From contig CAIFEZ010000002.1 of assembly GCA_903789595.1 (NCBI GenBank), positions 69,109-133,108 on the forward strand: DNA of 64,000 nt. The letters run 5' to 3'. Made by a program: the position numbers and the translations under genes. Every line of letters starts with the position of its first letter. The stretch's first letter is position 1. Positions 16,585-24,739 of this stretch are shown in pieces. Below the pieces are notes generated by a model. That model was not told the DNA's origin. It saw only the letters and a list, made by a program, of their open reading frames with translations, and made no database searches. Source of the DNA: an uncultured eubacterium 1-6 (lineage in GTDB: Bacteria; Bacillota; Clostridia; Lachnospirales; Lachnospiraceae).

Positions 16585-17580
16585 TTACTGCTCTGCCTTC
16601 GCTTCCGCATCCATCTTCGCGATTTCCGCGTCGAAGTCATTCCGATACTTCTTCATTTTTTCATCCAGCATTTCCTTATTCGCCATCAGCTTCGGAACGC
16701 ACACCTTGATCATATTTTTGATCTCATAATGATGCTCATAGATTCCCGGAAGCGTATTTCTTGCACGCTTCTGCTCTTCCTCAGAGAACGTGACATTCAT
16801 TTTACCGTCAGCTCCTACAGAAGCCTTGCCGTAGATTCCGCAGACCGGACAGAGTACATCCTTCCCGTCATTTTCGATCATAAGAAGATCATTGTGGCAA
16901 ACCGGGCAGACTCCCTTCGGTCCCACCCAGGTATTGACCTCATCGTATGGTTTACCGATTGCTTCAGCAACCGCACGACCGAGGTCCGCGCTGGTCTGCA
17001 TCAGCTTATCATCAAGCAGCGGACTTCCGGTCCTTCCCTGGTCATAGGCGTCAATGTGTCCGACTGCCTTCATGCACTGTGAGAAGGAAAACAGATGAAG
17101 CATCGGCAGACCCATGGAAACCCAGTGGTGCGACTGCGCGCCGCCCACAGAGATGTAACCGCAGTAACGATCCTTTGTATAATTCGGATTCAGAAGCGGT
17201 TTACCCTCTGCCGAACGCTTCTTGTTCTCCTCAAGGATATTGGCACGGTCATGGGAAGGCATGTAGCGGTCCAGGAAATTCTTGAACTGTCCGACGATTC
17301 CAACCGCATACACCGGCGCGGCGATAATAACGCCATCGCACTCGTCAAAAGCAGCTTCCAGCTCCTGATAGCCATCCTTGAACGCACAGTGAATATCCAC
17401 GTCACCGCGATCTCTGCATCGACTGCAGTAATCACAGGCATGACAATGCGTGATTTCCATGCGCATGGTATTGATAAATTTCACATCCGCACCTGCCTTA
17501 TGCGCCGCGAACAGAGCCTCCTTACACAAAATATCGCATCGTTCGTTCCTTCTGCCGAAGGAAATTCCTAATATTTTCAT
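16585..17580 (-). CDS. Iron-sulfur-flavoprotein-like NAD(P)H:FMN oxidoreductase with zinc-ribbon/rubredoxin-like insert
   Basis: 331 residues. An N-terminal flavodoxin-like FMN domain (ILGISFGRRNERCD; GVIIAAPVYAVGIVGQFKNFLDR) contains a cysteine cluster (CHACDYCSRC plus a Cys eight residues on) like the compact 4Fe-4S motif of Isf proteins. A later CPVC...CPVCG pair (about 235-260) looks like a zinc ribbon or rubredoxin knuckle. The tail is Lys/Glu rich. It probably moves electrons for a reductase or reduces a quinone-like substrate (inference). ATG at 17580 was chosen because GGGGAAG precedes it. It is the last gene of the second thiolase operon; a paralogue lies at 50520-51506. Confidence 0.78.
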   Translation of the reverse strand: MKILGISFGRRNERCDILCKEALFAAHKAGADVKFINTMRMEITHCHACDYCSRCRDRGDVDIHCAFKDGYQELEAAFDECDGVIIAAPVYAVGIVGQFKNFLDRYMPSHDRANILEENKKRSAEGKPLLNPNYTKDRYCGYISVGGAQSHHWVSMGLPMLHLFSFSQCMKAVGHIDAYDQGRTGSPLLDDKLMQTSADLGRAVAEAIGKPYDEVNTWVGPKGVCPVCHNDLLMIENDGKDVLCPVCGIYGKASVGADGKMNVTFSEEEQKRARNTLPGIYEHHYEIKNMIKVCVPKLMANKEMLDEKMKKYRNDFDAEIAKMDAEAKAEQ

Positions 17581-17640
17581 CGCTTCCCCTACCTTTTTAT
17601 ACAAGAATACATTCCGACAGGCGTGAAACGCTCACGCCGC

Positions 17641-18750
17641 TCAGGCAAAATCGAATTTTTCAAACACCTTTTTGCCCGTATACTCCTTCAGTTCTTCCTC
17701 TCCGTTCAATACACGGATCGCGCCGGCGGCCATCGCCTCCATCTCAAATTCACCCGGATATGCGTAGACCGGTGCGATAAAGCTGCATGACTCCGTAATC
17801 TGATTGACCAGGTCCTTATTGTAGACCATACCGCCACCCAGGAGGATTCCATCAACCTTTCCCTTAAGCACGGCTGCCATAGAACCGATCGCCTTCTCAA
17901 TCTGATAGATCATCGTGTTCCAGAGCATCGCCGAATAGCGGTCCCCGTCAGCAGCTCTTTTGCTGACTTCGAGCGCGTCGGAAATACCCAGATGGCTCAC
18001 GAAACCGCCCTGCCTTGTGCAGAGTTTACGTACCGACTTGATATCCATCTTTTCTCTTTCCATATAATCCAGGAGATCATAGACAGATATACCGCCACAG
18101 CGCGTCGGTGCCATCGGTCCCTCGCCGCCCACAATATCAAAGCCATCCACCATCCGTCCCTGACGGTGTGCGGATACGGAGATGCCGCCGCCGATATGAC
18201 AGACTACATAGTTGCACTCTTCATATTTCTTTCCGAGCACGTTCTTGCTGTGACGAATCGCTGTTTCCTTCAGATTCAGCGCATGCAGATGAACGGTTCG
18301 GTACACCTCTTTAATTCCAGTCATCCTTGCCAGATCCTGAAGCTCATCGGTATCCGGCGGATTGACAATCATGGCTTTTGCGCTGTACTTTACGGCAAAT
18401 TCATGTGCGAGCTGCGGTCCAAGAGTTGCCGGATGTACCACACCGTTTGCGCAGGTTCTGGCATGCTCCAGAACCAGATCGCTCAGGTTATAGGTTCCGC
18501 CCTCCACAGACAGCAGGCCGCCTCCGCGGCCTACAAATACATCGACATCTTCCAGCGTCTGTCCGTTCTCACGGACAATGTCCAGAATCATATCCCTGCG
18601 ATAAGGCAGCTGGTCTGACATGGTTTTGAATTTTCCAAGCTCCGCCGCGTCATGTGCTACATTTTTTGAAAACAAACAGGTCTCCCCGTCAAACATGGCG
18701 ATCTTCGTGGATGTAGAGCCCGGATTGATTGCAAATATTTTGTACCCCAC
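17641..18750 (-). CDS. buk: Butyrate kinase-family acyl kinase
   Basis: 369 residues; the acetate/butyrate kinase superfamily. NPGSTSTK at the N-terminus is the phosphate-binding signature. VNPPDTDELQDLARMTG and YRTVHLHALNLK match butyrate kinases rather than acetate kinases. HIGGGISVSAH and GGEGPMAPTRCG are the ATPase-fold loops. It makes ATP from an acyl phosphate, giving the free acid. The GTG start follows GGAGGAGA. It is 14 bases downstream of the phosphotransacylase, so the two probably act in sequence. The acyl group need not be butyryl: here it may come from the carrier protein of the same operon (inference). Confidence 0.88.
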   Translation of the reverse strand: MGYKIFAINPGSTSTKIAMFDGETCLFSKNVAHDAAELGKFKTMSDQLPYRRDMILDIVRENGQTLEDVDVFVGRGGGLLSVEGGTYNLSDLVLEHARTCANGVVHPATLGPQLAHEFAVKYSAKAMIVNPPDTDELQDLARMTGIKEVYRTVHLHALNLKETAIRHSKNVLGKKYEECNYVVCHIGGGISVSAHRQGRMVDGFDIVGGEGPMAPTRCGGISVYDLLDYMEREKMDIKSVRKLCTRQGGFVSHLGISDALEVSKRAADGDRYSAMLWNTMIYQIEKAIGSMAAVLKGKVDGILLGGGMVYNKDLVNQITESCSFIAPVYAYPGEFEMEAMAAGAIRVLNGEEELKEYTGKKVFEKFDFA

Positions 18751-18764
18751 CTTGTCTCCTCCGA

Positions 18765-19769
18765 TCAGTTCTGATTCATTTTTGCCGCGCGGACAGCAGA
18801 AATGATAATGTTTCCTTTGATCTCGGAAACCGGCGCTCCTCTGGAGCAGTCACAGACTACACTGTTAAAGCCCTGCAGCATGGGACCGTAAGCATCCGCA
18901 TGACCAAACTGCTGGATCAGCTTAACGCCGACGTTACCGACATTCAGATCCGGCCAGATAATAACGTTGGCTTTACCGGCAACCTTACTTTCTCTCTTGA
19001 CCTTCTTTGCCGCAACCTCCGGAGAAATCGCCGCGTCAAACTGGAATTCTCCGTCGATGGCGAGATCTGGTCTCTTCTCCTGTGCGATCTTCAAGGCAGC
19101 CGTCACCTTGTCGATCAGCTCGCCTTGTCCGCTTCCCAGTGTGGAATAGCAGACCATGGCGCATCTGGGCTCCCAGTCCAGAAGATCCCTAACTGTCTCG
19201 CAGGCAGAAATCGCAATGTCCGCAAGCTGTTCTGAATCCGGATTCGTGCAGACCGCGCTGTCTCCGATGGCCAGGAGAGATCCTTCACTCCCCTTGAATC
19301 CCGGTATGTCACAGAGGCCGATACTCGAAATCGTGCTGATGCCCGGCTTCATTCCGATCATCATCTGTGCTGCCAGAAGTACGTCTCCGGTTGTGTTGTC
19401 AATCCCCGCGAAGGTAACTCCAACCTCTCCGGCCTTCTGCATTGCCATCGCGTAATAAAGCGGGTCTGCCATACGCCGGTTCAACGCCTTTTCCTTCAGT
19501 CTCGTATCCGGCATTGCAACATATTTATCAATAATCCCCTTGCGATATGCTTCGTCATTAATATCTACAAAGGTAAACACGGAAGGATCGTAACCGCGCT
19601 CCTCTGCCAGCTTCGGAAGCTGGTCATCGCCAAGCAGAACCGGAATAATATACCCGTCTCTTCCGGTCTCATATGCGGCCTGCATCATCTTCTCATTGGT
19701 TGCCTCCGGAAAAGCAACCTTCTGCGGGTTTGCCTTTGCCTTGGCATAAATTTCATCTAATACGCTCAT
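18765..19769 (-). CDS. Phosphate acetyl/butyryltransferase-family enzyme
   Basis: 334 residues, the size of stand-alone phosphotransacetylases. Recognisable blocks are KVAFPEATNEKMMQAA at the start, MADPLYYAMAM, and DGEFQFDAAISPEVA with VAGKANVIIWPDLNVGN, typical of Pta/Ptb. It exchanges an acyl thioester with phosphate to give acyl phosphate. The chosen ATG at 19769 follows GGAG by eight bases. The gene lies between an ACP gene and butyrate kinase. That order suggests that an acyl-ACP or acyl-CoA made by the thiolase module is drained to acyl phosphate and then ATP (inference). Confidence 0.88.
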   Translation of the reverse strand: MSVLDEIYAKAKANPQKVAFPEATNEKMMQAAYETGRDGYIIPVLLGDDQLPKLAEERGYDPSVFTFVDINDEAYRKGIIDKYVAMPDTRLKEKALNRRMADPLYYAMAMQKAGEVGVTFAGIDNTTGDVLLAAQMMIGMKPGISTISSIGLCDIPGFKGSEGSLLAIGDSAVCTNPDSEQLADIAISACETVRDLLDWEPRCAMVCYSTLGSGQGELIDKVTAALKIAQEKRPDLAIDGEFQFDAAISPEVAAKKVKRESKVAGKANVIIWPDLNVGNVGVKLIQQFGHADAYGPMLQGFNSVVCDCSRGAPVSEIKGNIIISAVRAAKMNQN

Positions 19770-19799
19770 TTTCAACTCTCCGTTATGAAATGAAAAGGA

Positions 19800-20039
19800 T
19801 TACATTTCTTCCTCAACCAGATTGACCAGATCGCCGATTGTCGTGCAGGCAGCCGCATCCTGAAGGGTGATCGTAGCGTCCAACTCGTTCTCGATCTCAG
19901 CAACCAGGGCAACCATCTGCACGGAGGCGCCTTTCAGCTCCTCCTTGAAATTCGTCTCGGTGGAAAGCTCGGAAGCATCTCTGTTGTAGGAAACCGCTAC
20001 CAGCTCAATTACCTTGTTTTCCAGTTCTTTTCTGTCCAT
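19800..20039 (-). CDS. Acyl carrier protein, module 2
   Basis: 79 residues with the ACP helix pattern. The phosphopantetheine region reads FKEELKGASVQMVALVAEI, so Ser is kept but the DSL motif is altered to ASV. It differs from both standard AcpP and the module 1 ACP. The start has AAGGAGA upstream. It follows the DUF35 gene and precedes the phosphotransacylase, so in this module the carrier is third rather than first. No synthase genes are nearby, supporting a special degradative or acyl-transfer role (inference). Confidence 0.86.
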   Translation of the reverse strand: MDRKELENKVIELVAVSYNRDASELSTETNFKEELKGASVQMVALVAEIENELDATITLQDAAACTTIGDLVNLVEEEM

Positions 20040-20207
20040 GTTTTTTCTCCTTGAATTATGTATGTATTAAAAACTATGATCTCTGTTTCCCGATCAACTC
20101 CTCGAAAACGCAGGCAGCATCGACGCGTACAAGACTCGAACGAGAGATCTGCTGTAGTTTCGAGGGCAATCCATATAGCTATTCCGTGTTATAGCATGCG
20201 TCATCGT

Positions 20208-20636
20208 TTATTGATCTTCATCCAAATCAAAAACTACCGTTTTATAGCCATCTCTCTGATAGATCGATGCATGTACATTGACCGGAAGGCCCTTCCCTTC
20301 GAGAATTTCCCGTCTCTTTTTCTTGCTGACGCCGCGAACCACAGCATTCAGATGCGCGCCTTCCTCAATTTCCACATCGCCGTAGCAGAACTTGCCGAGA
20401 TCCTTGTATTCCGGCTTCATCGAAAGCGGGGCCGGCATTACCATGGAATGAAGTTTTGCTTTTCCGCTGATCTCGATCCACTCCATATCCCAGTTGCCGC
20501 AGGTATTGCAGGCGTAGACCGGAGGAAACTCTACCGCTCCGCATTTTTTACATCTCTTCGCTGTGATTTTGCCCTTCTCCAGGTTCTCATAGAAGGTAGC
20601 AACCACTTTTTCCAGTTTGATCGGACTTTCACTCAT
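20208..20636 (-). CDS. DUF35 OB-fold protein with zinc ribbon, module 2
   Basis: 142 residues with the same layout as its module 1 paralogue: zinc ribbon CKKCGAVEFPPVYACNTCG near residues 28-46, then OB-fold (WIEISGKAKLHSMV onward). It is expected to form a complex with the thiolase encoded 15 bases upstream. The start follows AAGGAGG. The 168 bases between its stop and the ACP start contain no obvious hairpin, so the transcript probably continues. Confidence 0.88.
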   Translation of the reverse strand: MSESPIKLEKVVATFYENLEKGKITAKRCKKCGAVEFPPVYACNTCGNWDMEWIEISGKAKLHSMVMPAPLSMKPEYKDLGKFCYGDVEIEEGAHLNAVVRGVSKKKRREILEGKGLPVNVHASIYQRDGYKTVVFDLDEDQ

Positions 20637-20651
20637 GATTCCGTTTCCTCC

Positions 20652-21959
20652 TTAGTCCGCTGTGCGGATGATATATGTACAGATGTTCTGCGCGCCGCCG
20701 TATCCGCGGAGCATGGCTGTTCTCGGAAGCTTCTTTACCTGACCCTCGCCTGCTTCGCCGCGCATCTGATGAACCGCCTCATAGAGATCCGCAAGACCGG
20801 AAGCCGCGTGGGCGTGGCCGAAGGATGTCCGTCCGCCGTTTGTATTGATCGGCTTGTCTCCGTCATAGGCGGTACGTCCCTCGCAGATATACTTCCATCC
20901 CTCTCCATAGGGCAGATATCCCGCGATCTCTGCCGCCACCAGATGAGAGGTGATAATAAAGTCATTCGCATAGAAGAGATCCAGCTCCTCCGGCTTCACA
21001 CCGGTAAGCTCATATACCTGACGAACTGCTTCGATCGTTGCGTTTACCTCAAAATGGGGAGTTGTCGCCTCACAGGCAGCGCAGCCGACGCCGAGCACCT
21101 CAATCGGCTTGTGGGATTTATTGCCCATGTATTTGTCAACCATGTCTGTCGCGCAGACAATAACCGCCGCTGCTCCGTCACATTTCAGCTCCAGTCCGGA
21201 AGCGCGGAGGAAATCGCCCATTCTCGGGTTATATGGTGAACGCATATAATCCATGACATTGTCGAAGCCCTTCTCCTTTGCGATCTCCTCGTAAGGAGTT
21301 CTTGCAATCGCAAGCGGGTTCTTCGAAGCATTTCTCCGGTTATTGATGCACATCCAGTTCAATGTGTCATCCATCTGCTGATCTGTAAGCCCGCGGGTTC
21401 TCTTGTACCACTCCGCCGCATCGTCATAGATCAGGTTCAGACCGCCCATCAGGCTTCTGGTATAATTCCGGTCATACAGCCATGCCGTCGTCTTCAAGAA
21501 ACGCTCCATCGTGATTTTTTCACGCTTGTAAGGATGCTCCGGAATCGCAGCACTGTCTCCAAACTCGACGCAGCCGGAAAGCACGCAGTTATATTTTCCG
21601 GATGCCACGGCATTGACCGCTTCCTCGATAGCATAATACCCGGTACAGCATGCTTCAGAATGGTGAATGGAGGCTTTTCCCTTCATGCCGAACCAGTTCG
21701 CGATCTGCACATTCGGTGTCAGATAATTTGATGATGCCAGAGGGCTCGCCTCACCATGGAAATAAAAGTCTACGTCCTGCGGATTTACCCCGGCATCCTC
21801 CATCGCTTTCAGAGCCGCGTATCCATACATTTCTCCCTCTGTCAATCCATCTGTTTCCGGATTATCCACCGTATACATAAATGGAGTACATCCAACGCCA
21901 ATGATGGATACCCCTCTGCTGTACGGATGAATCGTCGTTTTGTTCATCACAATATCCAT
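20652..21959 (-). CDS. Thiolase-fold acyltransferase, module 2
   Basis: 435 residues, clearly paralogous to the module 1 thiolase over its whole length. The nucleophile is probably Cys104 in SEACCTG, and His382 lies in GHAHAASG. The C-terminal Cys of classical thiolases is again missing (RGYGGAQN). It starts the operon thiolase, DUF35, ACP, phosphotransacylase, butyrate kinase, iron-sulfur-flavoprotein-like protein. A conserved inverted TTTGACC/GGTCAAA pair lies about 150 bases upstream. It may cleave or form a C-C bond adjacent to a carbonyl; the downstream kinase favours cleavage (inference). Confidence 0.87.
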   Translation of the reverse strand: MDIVMNKTTIHPYSRGVSIIGVGCTPFMYTVDNPETDGLTEGEMYGYAALKAMEDAGVNPQDVDFYFHGEASPLASSNYLTPNVQIANWFGMKGKASIHHSEACCTGYYAIEEAVNAVASGKYNCVLSGCVEFGDSAAIPEHPYKREKITMERFLKTTAWLYDRNYTRSLMGGLNLIYDDAAEWYKRTRGLTDQQMDDTLNWMCINNRRNASKNPLAIARTPYEEIAKEKGFDNVMDYMRSPYNPRMGDFLRASGLELKCDGAAAVIVCATDMVDKYMGNKSHKPIEVLGVGCAACEATTPHFEVNATIEAVRQVYELTGVKPEELDLFYANDFIITSHLVAAEIAGYLPYGEGWKYICEGRTAYDGDKPINTNGGRTSFGHAHAASGLADLYEAVHQMRGEAGEGQVKKLPRTAMLRGYGGAQNICTYIIRTAD

Positions 21960-22110
21960 TTTCCAGTCCTCACATTTTCATTGATTGCGTCCGTCTTCCG
22001 GCCCGTATCTGCGGTTCCGTTTTTCGATACGCAACTTCATCCAGTTTTCTCAATCATATCCATTCGTTTCGAGATGAAATATAACGGGGAAATCTAAAAA
22101 TGGAGTCTAT

Positions 22111-22149
22111 TTTGACCAGGCAGGACAACGATTAAAGAAACAGGTCAAA
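22111..22149. promoter_or_regulatory. Inverted TTTGACC-N25-GGTCAAA element, copy A
   Basis: Perfect 7-base inverted halves 25 bases apart, about 150 bases upstream of the module 2 thiolase. Similar elements occur at 30206 and 51660 at similar distances from starts, which suggests one regulator. The 333-base gap also holds a terminator at 22159-22204 and nothing else clear. Confidence 0.5.
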
Positions 22150-22158
22150 GAGTATCTG

Positions 22159-22204
22159 AAAAAATGACCCTGCCCCCGGACAGTATTGTTCTGTCGGGAC
22201 AGGG
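22159..22204 (-). terminator. Terminator of the URO-D-family gene
   Basis: Imperfect GC-rich hairpin (CCCTGCCCCCGGACAG / CTGTCGGGACAGGG) followed on the minus strand by six T. Confidence 0.75.
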
Positions 22205-22292
22205 CTCAGATAAATATCAGGGTGTGATACGATTTTTAAACATAGCTGAAGTGATTAAAGACTCTCAGAGATGAGACTCTCAGAGATGATTA

Positions 22293-23555
22293 TTAATAAC
22301 TGCCGTATTTTGACAATGTTTCAAACATGGCATCCAGATTCTCCGCTTTTGCGTTTTCCAGATTGCCATCAAAATCAAAGATATATCCTCCTCCGGGCAT
22401 GCAGTCTTCCAGAAGCTGACGAGTCTCCCGAATGATCGTCTCTTTCTTTCCGAATTCCAGCTGTGAGATTGAGAGGTTTCCACTGATACAGGCCGTGCCT
22501 CCAAGGATGCGCTTTGCTTCCTTCATGTTCACGTTCTCGAAGTGATAAAGCACTTTTCCCCTCGGCACATCTGTCAGCTGCTCAAGTCTTGTGTTATAGG
22601 ACCCCTCACAGTAAATATACGGGGTCACTCCCATTTCAATCAGAGCCATCATAATTTTTTTCAGTGGTTTCCAGTAAAATCTCTCATACTGTGCTTCATT
22701 CATGAAACCATCCACACCCTTGTGCAGAGGGAAAAATACGCGCTTTACAGGAAGATCGGCATGTCTGAAATACTGAAGTGCCTGAATCTGCTGATCCGCA
22801 AAAAGATAACATGCCTGTTCCATATATTCCTGCATGTCCTCATCGACAAGATCCTCAAAAATACCTATTGTTCCCCGGAAGGAATTTCCGAGTATATCAT
22901 AAGGTGCCAGCGACATGCCGGTAAAAAATGGCGGAAATCCCATTTCTGCAATCATACTGCTGAATTTTGATGAAGCCGCTTGCGCCTTGCGATCTTCTTC
23001 TCCGATCTTACCTATAAGATGAAAAGCATCCTGAACATTCGGGCTGTATAACGGCCCGAGCACACCCGTATTGAGAACAAGTGTAGGAATAAAATACACA
23101 TCGGACAAGGCGGTAAGTTTCGGAAATGCACGCGGAATATATTTCCGGAGCATAAATCCGGTAAAGTCATTCAGCATCTCCGGATATTCTTCCTGCATCA
23201 TAAATTCCTTTTCAATTACCTGATGAGAACTATAATCCGAGACTTTGGTACCGGGCCTTCCGGGCCAGTCGATCATCTGAGTATCCGCAAATTCATTGGC
23301 TTTCCCACTGGTAAATGCCGTTGCGCTCCCCATAAAAGCATCCAGCATCGGATGTTCCTGATAAAACCTGACAGCAGCCTGTCCTGCTTTGTCATAATCA
23401 TAGTAAAGATCCCGATAGCTCGACCCTTCTGAACGCTGCACATATGATGCGAAAAACGGTGCAACCGGAACCTTGTCTGTAGGTTTCAGTTCGATTGCAC
23501 TGTTGACGCGGTTCAGTTTTTCTTCATAGATTTTTTTCGTCTTCTCATCCATCAT
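22293..23555 (-). CDS. Uroporphyrinogen decarboxylase (URO-D) family protein, possible methyltransferase
   Basis: 420 residues with the URO-D TIM-barrel style seen in corrinoid methyltransferases (MtaA/MtbA relatives) rather than haem enzymes. Features are KPTDKVPVAPFF at the N-terminus, FFPLHKGVDGFMN, YIYCEGSYNTRLEQL and GGGYIFDFDGNLENAK near the end. In anaerobes such proteins often move methyl groups to or from corrinoid proteins during O-demethylation. No corrinoid protein gene is visible here, so demethylation of methoxylated aromatics is only a suggestion. Divergent from a LysR gene that probably controls it. The start has GGAGGTAGGG upstream; ATG at 23552 is an alternative. Confidence 0.75.
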   Translation of the reverse strand: MMDEKTKKIYEEKLNRVNSAIELKPTDKVPVAPFFASYVQRSEGSSYRDLYYDYDKAGQAAVRFYQEHPMLDAFMGSATAFTSGKANEFADTQMIDWPGRPGTKVSDYSSHQVIEKEFMMQEEYPEMLNDFTGFMLRKYIPRAFPKLTALSDVYFIPTLVLNTGVLGPLYSPNVQDAFHLIGKIGEEDRKAQAASSKFSSMIAEMGFPPFFTGMSLAPYDILGNSFRGTIGIFEDLVDEDMQEYMEQACYLFADQQIQALQYFRHADLPVKRVFFPLHKGVDGFMNEAQYERFYWKPLKKIMMALIEMGVTPYIYCEGSYNTRLEQLTDVPRGKVLYHFENVNMKEAKRILGGTACISGNLSISQLEFGKKETIIRETRQLLEDCMPGGGYIFDFDGNLENAKAENLDAMFETLSKYGSY

Positions 23556-23735
23556 TTTTCCCTACCTCCGCTTATTCAGGCTTGAACATTTATACCTAAA
23601 GTATAGGGCTCCGATTGACGGGTGACCAATAGCAAGATAGAATACTCCCATAGCCTTAAGGCTATGAAAGCGCAGAGAAGTGAATCACAGCTGATGTTTC
23701 CGGCAGAATCACTCATATGTTTCGGAGGTATGCGG

Positions 23736-24602
23736 ATGACGATTATTCAGCTTAAATGCTTCGTGGAAATTGCCGAACAGGGAAGCTTCACCAGAGCAGC
23801 AGAAAAATTGTATATTTCTCAGCCTACCATCAGCAGGCATATTCAACTGCTTGAAGAAGAAATGCAGACTTCTCTGCTGATCCGGGACGGAAGAAGGGCT
23901 TCCGTTCTCACTCCTTCCGGCCAGTTGCTCTATGACTGTCTGAAAAGGTGCCGTGCAGATTACGTAAATACCGCTGACCAGATTCGACAGCTCAGGGAGC
24001 AGAAGCAGCTCAATTTATTTCTTCCCGAAGACTGTTCTCCTTCTGATAAAATCAGTCAGAAGTTTGACGGCATATACAGAAATTTTCCCCGACTTGATTC
24101 TTCGATTTCCTACACGGATTACAGCCATTTCGAGGAAGTCATCGCCCATGGCAGCTTCTTAATCTGCGCTTCGGACACGATGATCTCCGATCGGAAATAT
24201 GCCTTTCATATGCTAACCGACGAAACCGACACATATTACATTGCCGCTTCTGTTGATCATCAGGGATTCTCCAAGGATCATTCTCCGGTTCTGGAGGATT
24301 TGACAGGCAGCCCGCTTTTTCTCATGCGCTCAATGCCACAGGCGCTGCGCAGCCATTATGTGGATATGGTTCGACAGAAGCTTTCCTATGATCCTTCTGT
24401 TCTTCTTCTCGACAGCATTGATACGATCTTATTCTACCTGAAATCGAAAAAGGGGATAACCGTCTGTACTTCCTGGTTCAAGTACCGAAACGACCCTCGT
24501 ATCCTGTTTCTGCCCATCGGAAAAGCTGCCCGATATGCTGTATACTGGGATCCGGAAATCCGATGGACGCGGGAGATTCTGCAAATTATCCGTTCCCTGT
24601 AA
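23736..24602 (+). CDS. LysR-family transcriptional regulator
   Basis: About 288 residues. The N-terminal winged helix (IQLKCFVEIAEQGSFTRAAEKLYISQPTISRHIQLLEEEM) is a clear LysR signature, followed by the periplasmic-binding-like ligand domain. The ATG at 23736 was chosen because GGAGGT lies six bases before it; the frame continues upstream to 23622 without a binding site. It diverges from the URO-D-family gene, the usual arrangement for a LysR target. The intervening region contains TTGACGGGTGACCAA, a possible binding palindrome. Confidence 0.87.
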   Translation: MTIIQLKCFVEIAEQGSFTRAAEKLYISQPTISRHIQLLEEEMQTSLLIRDGRRASVLTPSGQLLYDCLKRCRADYVNTADQIRQLREQKQLNLFLPEDCSPSDKISQKFDGIYRNFPRLDSSISYTDYSHFEEVIAHGSFLICASDTMISDRKYAFHMLTDETDTYYIAASVDHQGFSKDHSPVLEDLTGSPLFLMRSMPQALRSHYVDMVRQKLSYDPSVLLLDSIDTILFYLKSKKGITVCTSWFKYRNDPRILFLPIGKAARYAVYWDPEIRWTREILQIIRSL

Positions 24603-24611
24603 CATATATCC

Positions 24612-24646
24612 CCAGTTGGTGCCGAATATTGTGGCACCAATTGGGT
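24612..24646. terminator. Hairpin between LysR and carboxylesterase genes
   Basis: CCCAGTTGGTGCC / GGCACCAATTGGG (13 bases, one G-T pair) with a 9-base loop, between two converging genes. No long T run, so efficiency is uncertain. Confidence 0.6.
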
Positions 24647-24739
24647 ATAAATCCAAAACGGGCATTAGGATCCGCAACGATAATATAACGAATATTCTAT
24701 TATAATCATCTCTCATGCCTGTCCAGTCAGCGATTTTGC

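Noticed and set aside
20058-21239. 393-codon plus-strand frame opposite the module 2 thiolase and DUF35 genes
   Set aside because: Spans two real genes on the other strand and the gap between them; no protein-like features.
4889-21959. Reading the thiolase-DUF35 genes as the diacetylphloroglucinol (phlACB) biosynthesis set
   Set aside because: The PhlA-type synthase partner and the phloroglucinol synthase are absent, ACPs are present instead, and energy-conserving kinase genes accompany them. Only the general chemistry may be shared.
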